Shown: one piece after another, positions 1-6,698 of the stretch
Layout of the letters: each line of letters opens with the position of its first letter
How positions within the stretch are numbered: the first letter of the stretch is position 1
IMG/VR virus record: IMGVR_UViG_3300025322_000086
Coordinates: 1 to 38,250 of that record
Strand: one strand, 5' to 3'
Length of the DNA stretch: 38,250 nt
DNA from: a virus
Made by a program: the position numbers and the translations under genes
The notes under the pieces: generated by a model
The model's input: the letters and a program-made list of their open reading frames with translations, nothing else
Database searches by the model: none
Told to the model about the DNA's origin: nothing

Positions 1-56
1 TGTCGCCGAGGATTTACTTACCAAGGATTTACCCTCCCCTACCACTTACAACAACT

Positions 57-272
57 TCACAACTCAATACAGGGGACCCATAACTCAATACCGGCATCCT
101 TCCTACGTTCATCGTAAGGCTTACCAATCCCCTGCATACAAGCGTCGTGGCATCCCTGCGAGCATAGGGCTGGATAGATTGGAAGACCAAGACAAGCGCA
201 GTCAGTACCACCACAACAGTATTCCGGTTTGTAATCGGGCATTGGCTGCGCACATATGATACAGGTCCACAT
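57..272 (-). CDS. Cys-rich small protein, possible zinc binder
   Basis: Unrecognised 71-residue protein with ten cysteines, including a CxxC pair at residues 4-7, a CC pair at 19-20 followed by CxxxxCxC, and three more spaced four to eight apart. This pattern suggests metal binding, probably zinc, but I match no named family. The start lies five bases after the stop of the 33-codon gene upstream and has no clear ribosome binding site, so translation is probably coupled. A 74-codon reading frame in another phase covers the same DNA but has no coupling signal and a less protein-like composition. Confidence 0.55.
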   Translation of the reverse strand: MWTCIICAQPMPDYKPEYCCGGTDCACLGLPIYPALCSQGCHDACMQGIGKPYDERRKDAGIELWVPCIEL

Positions 273-276
273 CTAA

Positions 277-378
277 TTAGCTGCTAGTTAGCTGCATGAG
301 CAACGAGGCCCAGAACAGCAGGCCGATAGTGCATGAGACAACAACAGCCCGCACGAATAGGAATGGATTGGTTAGCAT
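277..378 (-). CDS. 33-residue single-pass membrane protein
   Basis: A short gene whose ATG is preceded by a near-perfect ribosome binding site (AAGGAGGT, five-base spacer). The product begins MLTNPFLFVRAVVV and has one hydrophobic stretch covering roughly residues 5-29, ending MQLTSS. It therefore looks like a small inner-membrane protein. The quality of the ribosome binding site and the fit between the neighbouring genes are the main support. The function is unknown. A single span this short could be a lysis or superinfection-exclusion peptide, but nothing shows that. Confidence 0.6.
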   Translation of the reverse strand: MLTNPFLFVRAVVVSCTIGLLFWASLLMQLTSS

Positions 379-396
379 GGGTTACCTCCTTACAGT

Positions 397-669
397 CTAA
401 TCATGGCGTGAAAAACGTATTGTGGATTTTATAGCTGGGTGTGCAACAATCGGCAGCGCTGTACATTCCTTTAAGGCTAACTCAAGGGCGTATGGCCCCG
501 CGTGCTTGTGGCACAAGTTATGACCATCAATCCATACCCGCGCGATGTGGCAGCAACGCTCATTCGTTGGCCGATTGTATGAATCGTTGACCAACGCCTC
601 ACACCTAATATAATCCTTGTTTGACTTCGAGATATGAATCCACTGCCGATTTCTTTTCTGCGAATCCAT
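397..669 (-). CDS. Hypothetical protein with Cys/His cluster
   Basis: Unrecognised 90-residue protein. The middle contains RCEAL, then ERCCH, then NLCHKH, giving four cysteines and three histidines that could bind a metal in a treble-clef or zinc-ribbon manner. A strong AGGAGG ribosome binding site sits seven bases before the ATG. It lies nine bases downstream of the 70-residue gene in the same operon of small unknown genes. No further function can be read. Confidence 0.6.
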   Translation of the reverse strand: MDSQKRNRQWIHISKSNKDYIRCEALVNDSYNRPTNERCCHIARVWIDGHNLCHKHAGPYALELALKECTALPIVAHPAIKSTIRFSRHD

Positions 670-678
670 ATTTGCCTC

Positions 679-891
679 CTACTCTTGTTCCGGCGGGGTG
701 GATAGCCACGATGCAAGCATCGTAACGACAGGGCGCTTAGGCTCCTCACGAAGCTTAAGCGGATGATAAGCCAGCGGCTCATTCGACAGGTATATCCTTC
801 CGCTGCTATCGGCTGTCAGCCCTAATCCCAGTTGGCGGGCGAGTGTTTCCCACACCGAGAACGGGCACCGCGGGTGCATATAAATCCTCAT
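679..891 (-). CDS. Hypothetical protein, 70 residues
   Basis: Small soluble protein beginning MRIYMHPRCPFSVWETLARQ, with no recognisable domain. It starts eleven bases after the stop of the 124-residue gene, with an AAGGCGG-like ribosome binding site in the gap. An earlier ATG in the gap runs straight into a stop, which fixes this start. The stop precedes the strong ribosome binding site of the next gene. It probably belongs to the operon of accessory genes at the left end. Confidence 0.55.
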   Translation of the reverse strand: MRIYMHPRCPFSVWETLARQLGLGLTADSSGRIYLSNEPLAYHPLKLREEPKRPVVTMLASWLSTPPEQE

Positions 892-902
892 TTCATACCG
901 CC

Positions 903-1277
903 TTATGAGCCCTCTTCATCTCGACGCTTGGGAGGCAATCCACACCGGTAGCGTCTATTCCACTTATCCATCTCGGCGCTATCTGCGGTACTTCTTGCCT
1001 CATCATGCTCTATGTAACGCCATGCAAGCACGCCACGCATACGTTCAGCCTCACTGATTGGCAAGAACTCGTTAAATTGGAAAACGCAGCGCACCCTCTT
1101 CATGTCCTTAGTGAGCACCATCACCAAGTCGCCCTCGTTATCGGGCATCGTTTGTTCTATCCACCCAAGAGCAAACAGGCGGAAAAAAGCCGCCTTCATA
1201 AACGCAATAGCTGCGTCCTCAGTGGGTATAAGGCGGTCAATCTGTACAGTAACCTGTACGTCATTCTCAGTTGTCAT
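903..1277 (-). CDS. Hypothetical acidic protein, 124 residues
   Basis: Unrecognised soluble protein with an acidic N-terminus (MTTENDVQVTVQIDRLIP) and a charged C-terminal tail. The start has a strong ribosome binding site (AAGGAGG, four-base spacer to the ATG) located inside the end of the upstream gene. The two genes overlap by four bases (ATGA), so they are translationally coupled. No signal peptide or membrane segment is visible. Confidence 0.65.
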   Translation of the reverse strand: MTTENDVQVTVQIDRLIPTEDAAIAFMKAAFFRLFALGWIEQTMPDNEGDLVMVLTKDMKRVRCVFQFNEFLPISEAERMRGVLAWRYIEHDEARSTADSAEMDKWNRRYRCGLPPKRRDEEGS

Positions 1278-1537
1278 AAAACCTCCTTTCGCATTTCATA
1301 TTGGATAGCATGAAGGAACCGCCTGAATTGCACGATATCCCTAATCGCAGCGATTGTCTCTGCGCTTGGCGCATCGACGTAACGCTCGCGCAGTAGTTCC
1401 AACTCGCGATGCAAATGCGAGCGCATGCGGTCGACCGATACATCGCATTGGATGATTAGGGATTTGAGAACCACAAAGCGCCGGTCATACACATCATGCC
1501 GGGGCTGCCTTACTAATGCTGCTGTCTGTGCTGTCAT
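1274..1537 (-). CDS. Hypothetical helical protein, 87 residues
   Basis: Arg- and Leu-rich protein predicted to be mostly helical (for example HLHRELELLRERYV). There is no recognisable family. The ribosome binding site is an AGAGGG-like stretch nine bases before the ATG. It overlaps the downstream 124-residue gene by an ATGA junction and lies 26 bases after the HNH gene. The function is unknown. Confidence 0.6.
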   Translation of the reverse strand: MTAQTAALVRQPRHDVYDRRFVVLKSLIIQCDVSVDRMRSHLHRELELLRERYVDAPSAETIAAIRDIVQFRRFLHAIQYEMRKEVL

Positions 1538-1563
1538 AGCTTCGCCCTCTAATTAAACGCTCA

Positions 1564-1953
1564 CTAAAACGGTGGGTCAATCAGCGCCCTCTGCTTAACA
1601 GGGGAATTGAGCAACCGGCCTACATAAGGATCCTCACCATCGTCGCCATTGTTCTTGTACTTGCGCCTCTCTGCAAGATTAGCACTCAAGGTGTCAACTC
1701 GCAGGTGCTCAGGATTCACGCACTGGTGATTGAAACAGTTGTGGCACACCTGAAGCCCATTAGGTATTGGACCGTAGAATAATTCATACACTACACGATG
1801 CACCGCAAGGCCCAGGTGCTTGCCATCTTTGCGGATGTTGATGCGGCCATAACGTCCGTGTCCGTCATCGCGTCCAAGCCAGTACCAACACCCACGAGTG
1901 ACATAAGTCCTAGCAAGGATTCTATCGAGTAGCGATATATACTTGCGGCTCAT
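1564..1953 (-). CDS. HNH endonuclease (HNH_3-like)
   Basis: A 129-residue free-standing HNH nuclease. It has the typical layout of phage HNH_3 proteins: a CWYW.G N-terminal patch, a YGRI strand, AHR-like VHRVVYELFYGPIP, then GLQVCHNCFNHQCVNPEHL, where the paired cysteines and histidines form the beta-beta-alpha metal core. Such proteins usually act as homing or nicking endonucleases and may be selfish. It overlaps the second HNH gene by ATGA. Two HNH genes of different types side by side suggests insertion of mobile nuclease genes downstream of the methylase. Confidence 0.85.
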   Translation of the reverse strand: MSRKYISLLDRILARTYVTRGCWYWLGRDDGHGRYGRINIRKDGKHLGLAVHRVVYELFYGPIPNGLQVCHNCFNHQCVNPEHLRVDTLSANLAERRKYKNNGDDGEDPYVGRLLNSPVKQRALIDPPF

Positions 1954-2252
1954 TTGTGCCAGTGATGCGCCTTGTCAATCGGAATGCCGCGCACGTCGCA
2001 GCCAGGGATGTTGCGGCCAGTGCCAAATTGGTCCCTATTCGTTTTGCGCCCATGACAGATGGCGCAAAGGCCTTGCAAGTTGGATAGCTTCCAATTCCAC
2101 TTATTGCCATCGATGTGATCGCACTGCCTCGAAGGCCTGCGCGAGCACATCCTGCAGATAGGGTCCCTAGCCAGCACAAGCTTAGAGAGCCTGCGCCACG
2201 CCCGCAGTGAGTATGGGTCGCGTCTGCCTTTAGAGTAGTGCGTTGAATACAC
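1950..2252 (-). CDS. HNH endonuclease (classic CxxC / DH / CxxCH type)
   Basis: HNH nuclease with WRRLSKLVLARD, then CRMCSRRPSRQCDHIDGN, and LQGLCAICHGRKT. The paired CxxC motifs bracket the DH catalytic core. The reading frame is open back to an ATG at 2321, but that start would overlap the methylase by 92 bases and has no ribosome binding site. I prefer the GTG at 2252, which overlaps by 23 bases. It could be a homing endonuclease, or an HNH packaging partner such as those acting with HK97-type terminases. The long distance from the terminase genes here argues for the former. Confidence 0.75.
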   Translation of the reverse strand: MYSTHYSKGRRDPYSLRAWRRLSKLVLARDPICRMCSRRPSRQCDHIDGNKWNWKLSNLQGLCAICHGRKTNRDQFGTGRNIPGCDVRGIPIDKAHHWHK

Positions 2253-3513
2253 TATGTCGATCCAAATAAGCAAGGATGTGTTGGTCAAGAGTAATCGGTT
2301 TGCCACCCTTGCGCCACACAAAGATAGGCTCGCAAAAGAGTGTGCGCCGTTTATCCTGGCTCTTAACTATCGAAGTGCCGGGCCGTGTTCCCAACCGCAT
2401 ACCGAGCACGCCCATAAAGTGAGCCTCGGGAAAAGTACCATTGACGTGATTAACAACCTCACGACAAAGCGAAGGAGAACCAGGAGCTAGGATTTTTCCT
2501 AAGTCACTAAGGTTAACCAGCATATAGCCCTCGTGGTATAACGCATTCCAAGCGGTGCGCAGGGTAACAAATAAGAAATCATACAACCATGAATGCAACG
2601 TTTGGTAACGCCGCCAGGATTGGTCTGGGTGGTCGCTATAACGCTCTGTATCGAAGTAAGGCGGCGACGTAAACAGCAGATTAAACCACTGATGGGTCTT
2701 CCACTTCTCAGCACGCACGCATTGAACCCACAATGGTTTCGTTACTCCAAATCCTCTATAGGCTTTTATCTGTGCAGCGTAGCCTTCAGCCAAATTAGGA
2801 TTTGGGTCTAACCCACGATATGACTTGACAGAGGGCGAACAGGCGGCCGCGGCTAACCGGTCACCCCAGCCGGCTGACGTGTCAAGCACATCACCGCCAC
2901 CGAACAATTCATAAACCGCCTTAGCGGTTGCAGGGCGAAACTGCGAAGCGATATAACCTCCACGCAAGTTAATCGCCGTCTCGATAGTCTTTGCGGTTAT
3001 CGCTTTCGACGCCATCAAGCTTGATGTAACTAGCATCCGGGCGGACATCTTGAATAAGCGCCTATCATTCCAATGCTCCACAAGGCTCTTGAATCTGTGC
3101 GTCGAGACTTGCGCCCGTTGTGCGTTGTGAAAGGGTGCAGAGCAACCCATACCCACTGAACTGGGCTTGATGCACCACGTAGGCACCAAGTCCTTGCCCT
3201 TATCGTTCGTGCGCCACACAGCGCGGCCGTCAGCCCGCTGCAACAAGCTATCGATGTTGAGGGCCCGCAATGCCTGCCTATCAGCACGTAATCTAGGACC
3301 CAGTTGTTGCGCCGCCTGGCTAGGGGTGATTGTGGTCATTGGCGGCCTGATGTTGTGTTCAGTCACGACGCGCCACAGCGCCCGAGTTAATTGCGGCACG
3401 CGATAGGCCGTCGTCAGGCGGCGCCATTCATCCGCAGAGATATACAAATCAGGCAAGCCCGTTGCCTTGTGCTTAAAGACGTATACAGCCAGATTTGGGT
3501 AGTCTATTTTCAT
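2230..3513 (-). CDS. DNA methyltransferase-like protein (TSPPY type)
   Basis: A 427-residue protein with a Rossmann methyltransferase core in the second half. The AdoMet motif is DVLDTSAGWGDRL (residues 208-220), the acidic ribose-binding position is in GLDPN (about 236), and the catalytic loop is FTSPPYF (281-287). The SPPY form is typical of amino-methyltransferases acting on exocyclic amines of cytosine or adenine. About 200 N-terminal residues precede the core and are not a recognised target-recognition domain. The gene overlaps the PLP-enzyme gene upstream by ATGA, so the two are probably made together. It may protect phage DNA from restriction or take part in a more complex base modification; that second idea is inference. 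Confidence 0.8.
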   Translation of the reverse strand: MKIDYPNLAVYVFKHKATGLPDLYISADEWRRLTTAYRVPQLTRALWRVVTEHNIRPPMTTITPSQAAQQLGPRLRADRQALRALNIDSLLQRADGRAVWRTNDKGKDLVPTWCIKPSSVGMGCSAPFHNAQRAQVSTHRFKSLVEHWNDRRLFKMSARMLVTSSLMASKAITAKTIETAINLRGGYIASQFRPATAKAVYELFGGGDVLDTSAGWGDRLAAAACSPSVKSYRGLDPNPNLAEGYAAQIKAYRGFGVTKPLWVQCVRAEKWKTHQWFNLLFTSPPYFDTERYSDHPDQSWRRYQTLHSWLYDFLFVTLRTAWNALYHEGYMLVNLSDLGKILAPGSPSLCREVVNHVNGTFPEAHFMGVLGMRLGTRPGTSIVKSQDKRRTLFCEPIFVWRKGGKPITLDQHILAYLDRHSVFNALL

Positions 3514-4241
3514 GACGCAACATTCCAGAATAAAGCCCCATTAATAGCATCCTGTTCGACAAATTGCCACACTTTAGCGTCATACCAAGGACAAGAAGGA
3601 AAGGGCGGTGGGCGCTTGGCACGTTCGTTAAACGCTTCAGGTGCGCGGTAGAGTTTGTGCAAGCGGCCCCTTTGCAGGGAAGAGGGTTCGTGGCCTACGC
3701 AGACACCGCGGAACTCAGCCCATGGCCATGCTTGCTGGAGACCACACGAGAGGGTCCCGGAAGAAATCGCAGTCCATACTTGCTTGGGTCGCAACTCCAA
3801 TGAGCGGGCAACCTGCGCTATCTTGTCGAGGACTTCAGGGCAGCGGGCCCCAAAGGGCACCAAGGCTGCATGCTTGCTACGCGCCACGATTGCGCGTGCT
3901 TTCGCTGTGCAGTTGCTCAGCATGCCATTAGCGATGGGCATAATTTCCGCGCCGTGCTCGCGGGCAAGCCTCGTATACTCAGAATACTCCTTGCGCTTCG
4001 GCACGAGGATAACCGCTGTTAGACCCTCTTGTTTACAGGCTGCGGCAATCACGCATTGTGCGTGCCCATACGTTGCTGAGGCATATACCAGCGCAGTGAC
4101 GCCCAACTTTTTCTGCTTGCGGACCCACACGGGCAAGTAACGTAGTTTCGTTCCTTCTCTTATCAGGTCATCCCGAACAACCCTAATAACGCGACCATCC
4201 GGAAGTTTGTATTTCATAATGAAGGGTGGAGGCAGTACCAT
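3510..4241 (-). CDS. PLP-dependent enzyme, fold type II (ACC deaminase / cysteine synthase-like)
   Basis: A 243-residue protein resembling the tryptophan synthase beta superfamily. Lys32 in EGTKLRYLP sits where ACC deaminases and D-cysteine desulfhydrases carry the Schiff-base lysine (NK.R). YASATYGHAQCVIAAACK matches the conserved 'S..GNHA' helix region, and ISSGTLSCGL (159-168) resembles the phosphate-binding glycine loop. It is about 80-100 residues shorter than typical family members. The start has TAGGAG eight bases upstream. Its ATGA overlap with the methylase suggests a two-gene functional unit. The substrate is unknown; amino-acid metabolism and DNA base hypermodification are both possible. 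Confidence 0.75.
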   Translation of the reverse strand: MVLPPPFIMKYKLPDGRVIRVVRDDLIREGTKLRYLPVWVRKQKKLGVTALVYASATYGHAQCVIAAACKQEGLTAVILVPKRKEYSEYTRLAREHGAEIMPIANGMLSNCTAKARAIVARSKHAALVPFGARCPEVLDKIAQVARSLELRPKQVWTAISSGTLSCGLQQAWPWAEFRGVCVGHEPSSLQRGRLHKLYRAPEAFNERAKRPPPFPSCPWYDAKVWQFVEQDAINGALFWNVAS

Positions 4242-4254
4242 TTTTTCAGCTCCT

Positions 4255-4294
4255 AAAAAAGCCGGGGTGGCAGTGGACGGACTGACACCCCGGC
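4255..4294 (-). terminator. Strong intrinsic terminator (minus strand)
   Basis: Nine-base inverted arms GCCGGGGTG (4261-4269) and CACCCCGGC (4286-4294) are extended inward by CAGT/ACTG after one mismatch. Reading the minus strand, the hairpin is followed by six T (4260-4255). It lies directly after the Lys/Glu-rich gene and just before the ribosome binding site of the PLP gene, so it would separate the replication genes from the modification genes. Confidence 0.85.
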
Positions 4295-4322
4295 AATGGG
4301 CTCCAAGGTGGAGCGACGTCCC

Positions 4323-4880
4323 TTACTTTTCGAGTGCCGCGCCGGCGATAACCACCGCAACGTCACAAACCAGCTTCGCGTATCCAGAGGCCGCTACATC
4401 GTGGCCGGCCTCGGTGACGCGTTCAATCAAGTCCTCTTTGCTGATTGAAGGCTTCTTGCGGATGATGCCGGCGACGACAGACAGGATTCCATCAGCCTTG
4501 CGCGAGCGCTCCTTGCGCTCATGTTTGGCCTCCTTCACTGCCTTGCCGCCCTTCTTCTTGGGCTTCTCGTCGTCGCCGCCATTCTTTGCAAATGCAGGGG
4601 CGCCGTCCGGCAGTTCCAACATGTCAAGGTTATCATCATTGATGAATGCCGCAGCCGCATCATACCAAACCGAGACGTCATCGCCCAACTCATCAAACTC
4701 CTCGGTGGGCAAGCGATTGAGTCCTTCACACGCCATAGTAATCCATTCCGTAGGGGTCAACTTACCCACCCGCATCTTGAGCGCCTTGCTGATGCGCTCA
4801 AACACCGATGTCTCTGCGGACGCCGGGGCTTTGCTCGTAATCGGGGTCTTGCCTTTCACCACTTTCTTTGCCTTAGCCAT
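4323..4880 (-). CDS. Hypothetical Lys/Glu-rich protein, 185 residues
   Basis: Unrecognised protein with a basic, disordered-looking N-terminus (MAKAKKVVKGKTPITSK). A folded segment follows at roughly residues 25-95, then a highly charged linker rich in Lys and Glu (about 103-130), and a helical C-terminal segment (KKPSISKEDLIERVTEAGHDVAASG) that looks like a small helical or SAP/winged-helix-type unit. The ribosome binding site is AGGAG, and the gene overlaps the sigma-like gene by eight bases. DNA binding is plausible from the charge and layout but not shown. Confidence 0.7.
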   Translation of the reverse strand: MAKAKKVVKGKTPITSKAPASAETSVFERISKALKMRVGKLTPTEWITMACEGLNRLPTEEFDELGDDVSVWYDAAAAFINDDNLDMLELPDGAPAFAKNGGDDEKPKKKGGKAVKEAKHERKERSRKADGILSVVAGIIRKKPSISKEDLIERVTEAGHDVAASGYAKLVCDVAVVIAGAALEK

Positions 4881-5358
4881 TGCAGTCTCCTAGTATCAGT
4901 TGAAGTTTAAAGAACGCGTCACGACGTAATGCGGACGATTTGCTGGAGTCCTTAGAGCAACGCAACCGCTTTCCAGTATTCGGCGACGTGTAGATTTCCA
5001 GCAAGTCACGTACATTAGGAGCCAGTTCGCACAACTGCACGAGTCTGAACCCGGCAACGTCGGCGCCCTCATCGGGCGGTTGTTCCAGCATTTCGCATTC
5101 GTGCGCCATCACCAAGTTATACTTCTTGACGGATGTCACTAGCGTTAAGAACCTATTACGTAGACAATGGGAGTAATACCCCATGAACCATCGCGCTGAA
5201 GTCGCACGGCTTCGCTCTTTGCAGCGAGCGAACACCAGATAGGCCTCTTGTAGTAGGTCGTCGATGTCGTAGAGAGGCACAAGCGATGGAGCAAAACTGC
5301 GGCAGAGATTCACCGCGTGCCCAAATAGGACACCTTCAAATTTGGGTTCGTGTTTCAT
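4873..5358 (-). CDS. Sigma factor region 2-like protein
   Basis: A 161-residue protein with a sigma70 region-2 signature: DIDDLLQEAYLVFARC (residues 31-46) matches the region 2.1/2.2 helix that docks on the RNA polymerase clamp, and FMGYYSHCLRNRFLTLV (58-74) matches region 2.3/2.4. I do not see a convincing region 4 helix-turn-helix in the C-terminal half. It may redirect host RNA polymerase to phage genes, act as an anti-sigma mimic, or be a divergent extracytoplasmic-type sigma factor. The start has GGAGG, and the gene has an ATGA overlap with its upstream neighbour. Confidence 0.6.
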   Translation of the reverse strand: MKHEPKFEGVLFGHAVNLCRSFAPSLVPLYDIDDLLQEAYLVFARCKERSRATSARWFMGYYSHCLRNRFLTLVTSVKKYNLVMAHECEMLEQPPDEGADVAGFRLVQLCELAPNVRDLLEIYTSPNTGKRLRCSKDSSKSSALRRDAFFKLQLILGDCNG

Positions 5359-5642
5359 GGCCGCCTCCGCAACTTGAGTTTGGGCTTGGGCGCCTCAGTT
5401 GCCCGTCTCAGTCTGAGCTTGAGCTTGGGCTTGTCTCCTTGCTCTTGCTTAGGAGGAGTAAGTTTGTCAAACCACTGTTTCGGGTTTGCCATGCGGGCAC
5501 CATCAGGGTAATAGCACCCATAGGTTTTTTCCTCGCCGATATCATAAACCTCTATGACCTGATTTGGCCCGTAAAACGGATAGGGAATCGTGCCCAGGCA
5601 CTTCCCATGCCGCCCAAAATTTACAAATGCCTGCGTTGACAT
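5355..5642 (-). CDS. Hypothetical protein with repeated basic tail
   Basis: A 95-residue protein with an aromatic N-terminal half (residues 1-60, with YPFYGPNQ and YGCYYPDG) and a C-terminal tail in which KPKLKLRLRR is followed by a second copy, KPKLKLRRRP. The basic repeats suggest nucleic-acid binding or an internal duplication. A GGAGATAA ribosome binding site precedes the ATG. The function is unknown. Confidence 0.65.
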   Translation of the reverse strand: MSTQAFVNFGRHGKCLGTIPYPFYGPNQVIEVYDIGEEKTYGCYYPDGARMANPKQWFDKLTPPKQEQGDKPKLKLRLRRATEAPKPKLKLRRRP

Positions 5643-5687
5643 AAGTTATCTCCATATTATTGAGTTAAGTTAAAACTGCGCGAACCA

Positions 5688-6698
5688 TTATACCGTAGTT
5701 TTTAGGAAATAACAAACACGCAAAAAATCAGTCACTTGAGGCGGAGTTAGTTGTCCTGGGTCCTTCACACCGAATTTCCGCAAAACACCCGTTGCGGCTA
5801 TCACGCCCTGTCTGTGTTCTGCGAGTTGCGAGGCCAAATTGCACGCGCCAGTAAGGCCCACGTCGTCATCATCAAACAAAACCACTACCCGCTTGTTCTT
5901 TGTAATCGCCACGAGCGCCGCAAACTGTTCCTGCGTCCATGCCAGCCCCATCACCGCAACAATACCGATAAAACGTGATGAGTAAAAATCCAATTTCATT
6001 GCGTCTAATGGACCCTCAGTGATAAGTACCACCTCAGCATCGGTGCAGCTATCGCAGTTAAACAAATAGGACTTGGATAAATTTGCTGAGGTCAAATACC
6101 GGACCTCGTGGCCAATAATCGAACGTGCAGTAAAACCAACACGGCATCCGCCAACAACAAAGGGAACAATCAAACGATGCGCAAAGCGCCCCGATAGGCA
6201 GTACTCAAGTTGGTAGTGTTGCGCAACTTGGAATGGCTTATCAAAACCACGGAACATCAAATAATTAAGGAAACGCGCCTTGTATTTGTTTACGGGGTAC
6301 TCCCCAAGGGGCTTAGCATCTTGTGCGTACAATTCAGGCGTGGCGTCCTGCGTTATAGGCGCTTCTTCTTCATCTTTTAGTTGCTGCACGAGGACTTCAA
6401 AGGCGTCGATAGGGGCCCCTTCTTGTTGTTGCGCCTCACACAGTAAGCGCGCCTGGGACAATGAAATGTTGAGTAAGCGCTTGACCAAGTACCAAGGCAA
6501 TCGGCCGCTATGGTTAGCATTCCTAAAGCACCCCCAAACAGGATTACGCGCGTCCAGGGATAGGCCCATGTGCTCGCTAGGGTCATCACCACACATCGGG
6601 CATGATACCGAGATATTACCCTTTGCTGTATTCGGCCCATGGTCCACAAACGGAATTTTGTGGTCGATACAAAACCGCTGCCAATCAAACCGAACCAT
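5688..6698 (-). CDS. DNA primase (zinc finger plus Toprim)
   Basis: A 336-residue bacterial-type phage primase. The N-terminal zinc-binding domain has CPMC at residues 33-36, Cys57 and His63. The Toprim domain has the LITEGPLDAMKLD glutamate strand and the VVLFDDDDVGLTGA acidic strand, which bind catalytic metals for RNA primer synthesis. I chose the ATG at 6698, which has GGGAGG six bases upstream, over the in-frame codon at 6731. It overlaps the SNF2 helicase gene by 14 bases. There is no helicase domain, so it probably works with the DnaB-like helicase two genes upstream. Confidence 0.88.
   Translation of the reverse strand: MVRFDWQRFCIDHKIPFVDHGPNTAKGNISVSCPMCGDDPSEHMGLSLDARNPVWGCFRNANHSGRLPWYLVKRLLNISLSQARLLCEAQQQEGAPIDAFEVLVQQLKDEEEAPITQDATPELYAQDAKPLGEYPVNKYKARFLNYLMFRGFDKPFQVAQHYQLEYCLSGRFAHRLIVPFVVGGCRVGFTARSIIGHEVRYLTSANLSKSYLFNCDSCTDAEVVLITEGPLDAMKLDFYSSRFIGIVAVMGLAWTQEQFAALVAITKNKRVVVLFDDDDVGLTGACNLASQLAEHRQGVIAATGVLRKFGVKDPGQLTPPQVTDFLRVCYFLKTTV

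Noticed and set aside
2253-2321. Longer HNH protein from an ATG at 2321
   Set aside because: It would overlap the methylase by 92 bases without a ribosome binding site, and the extra residues do not match HNH proteins.
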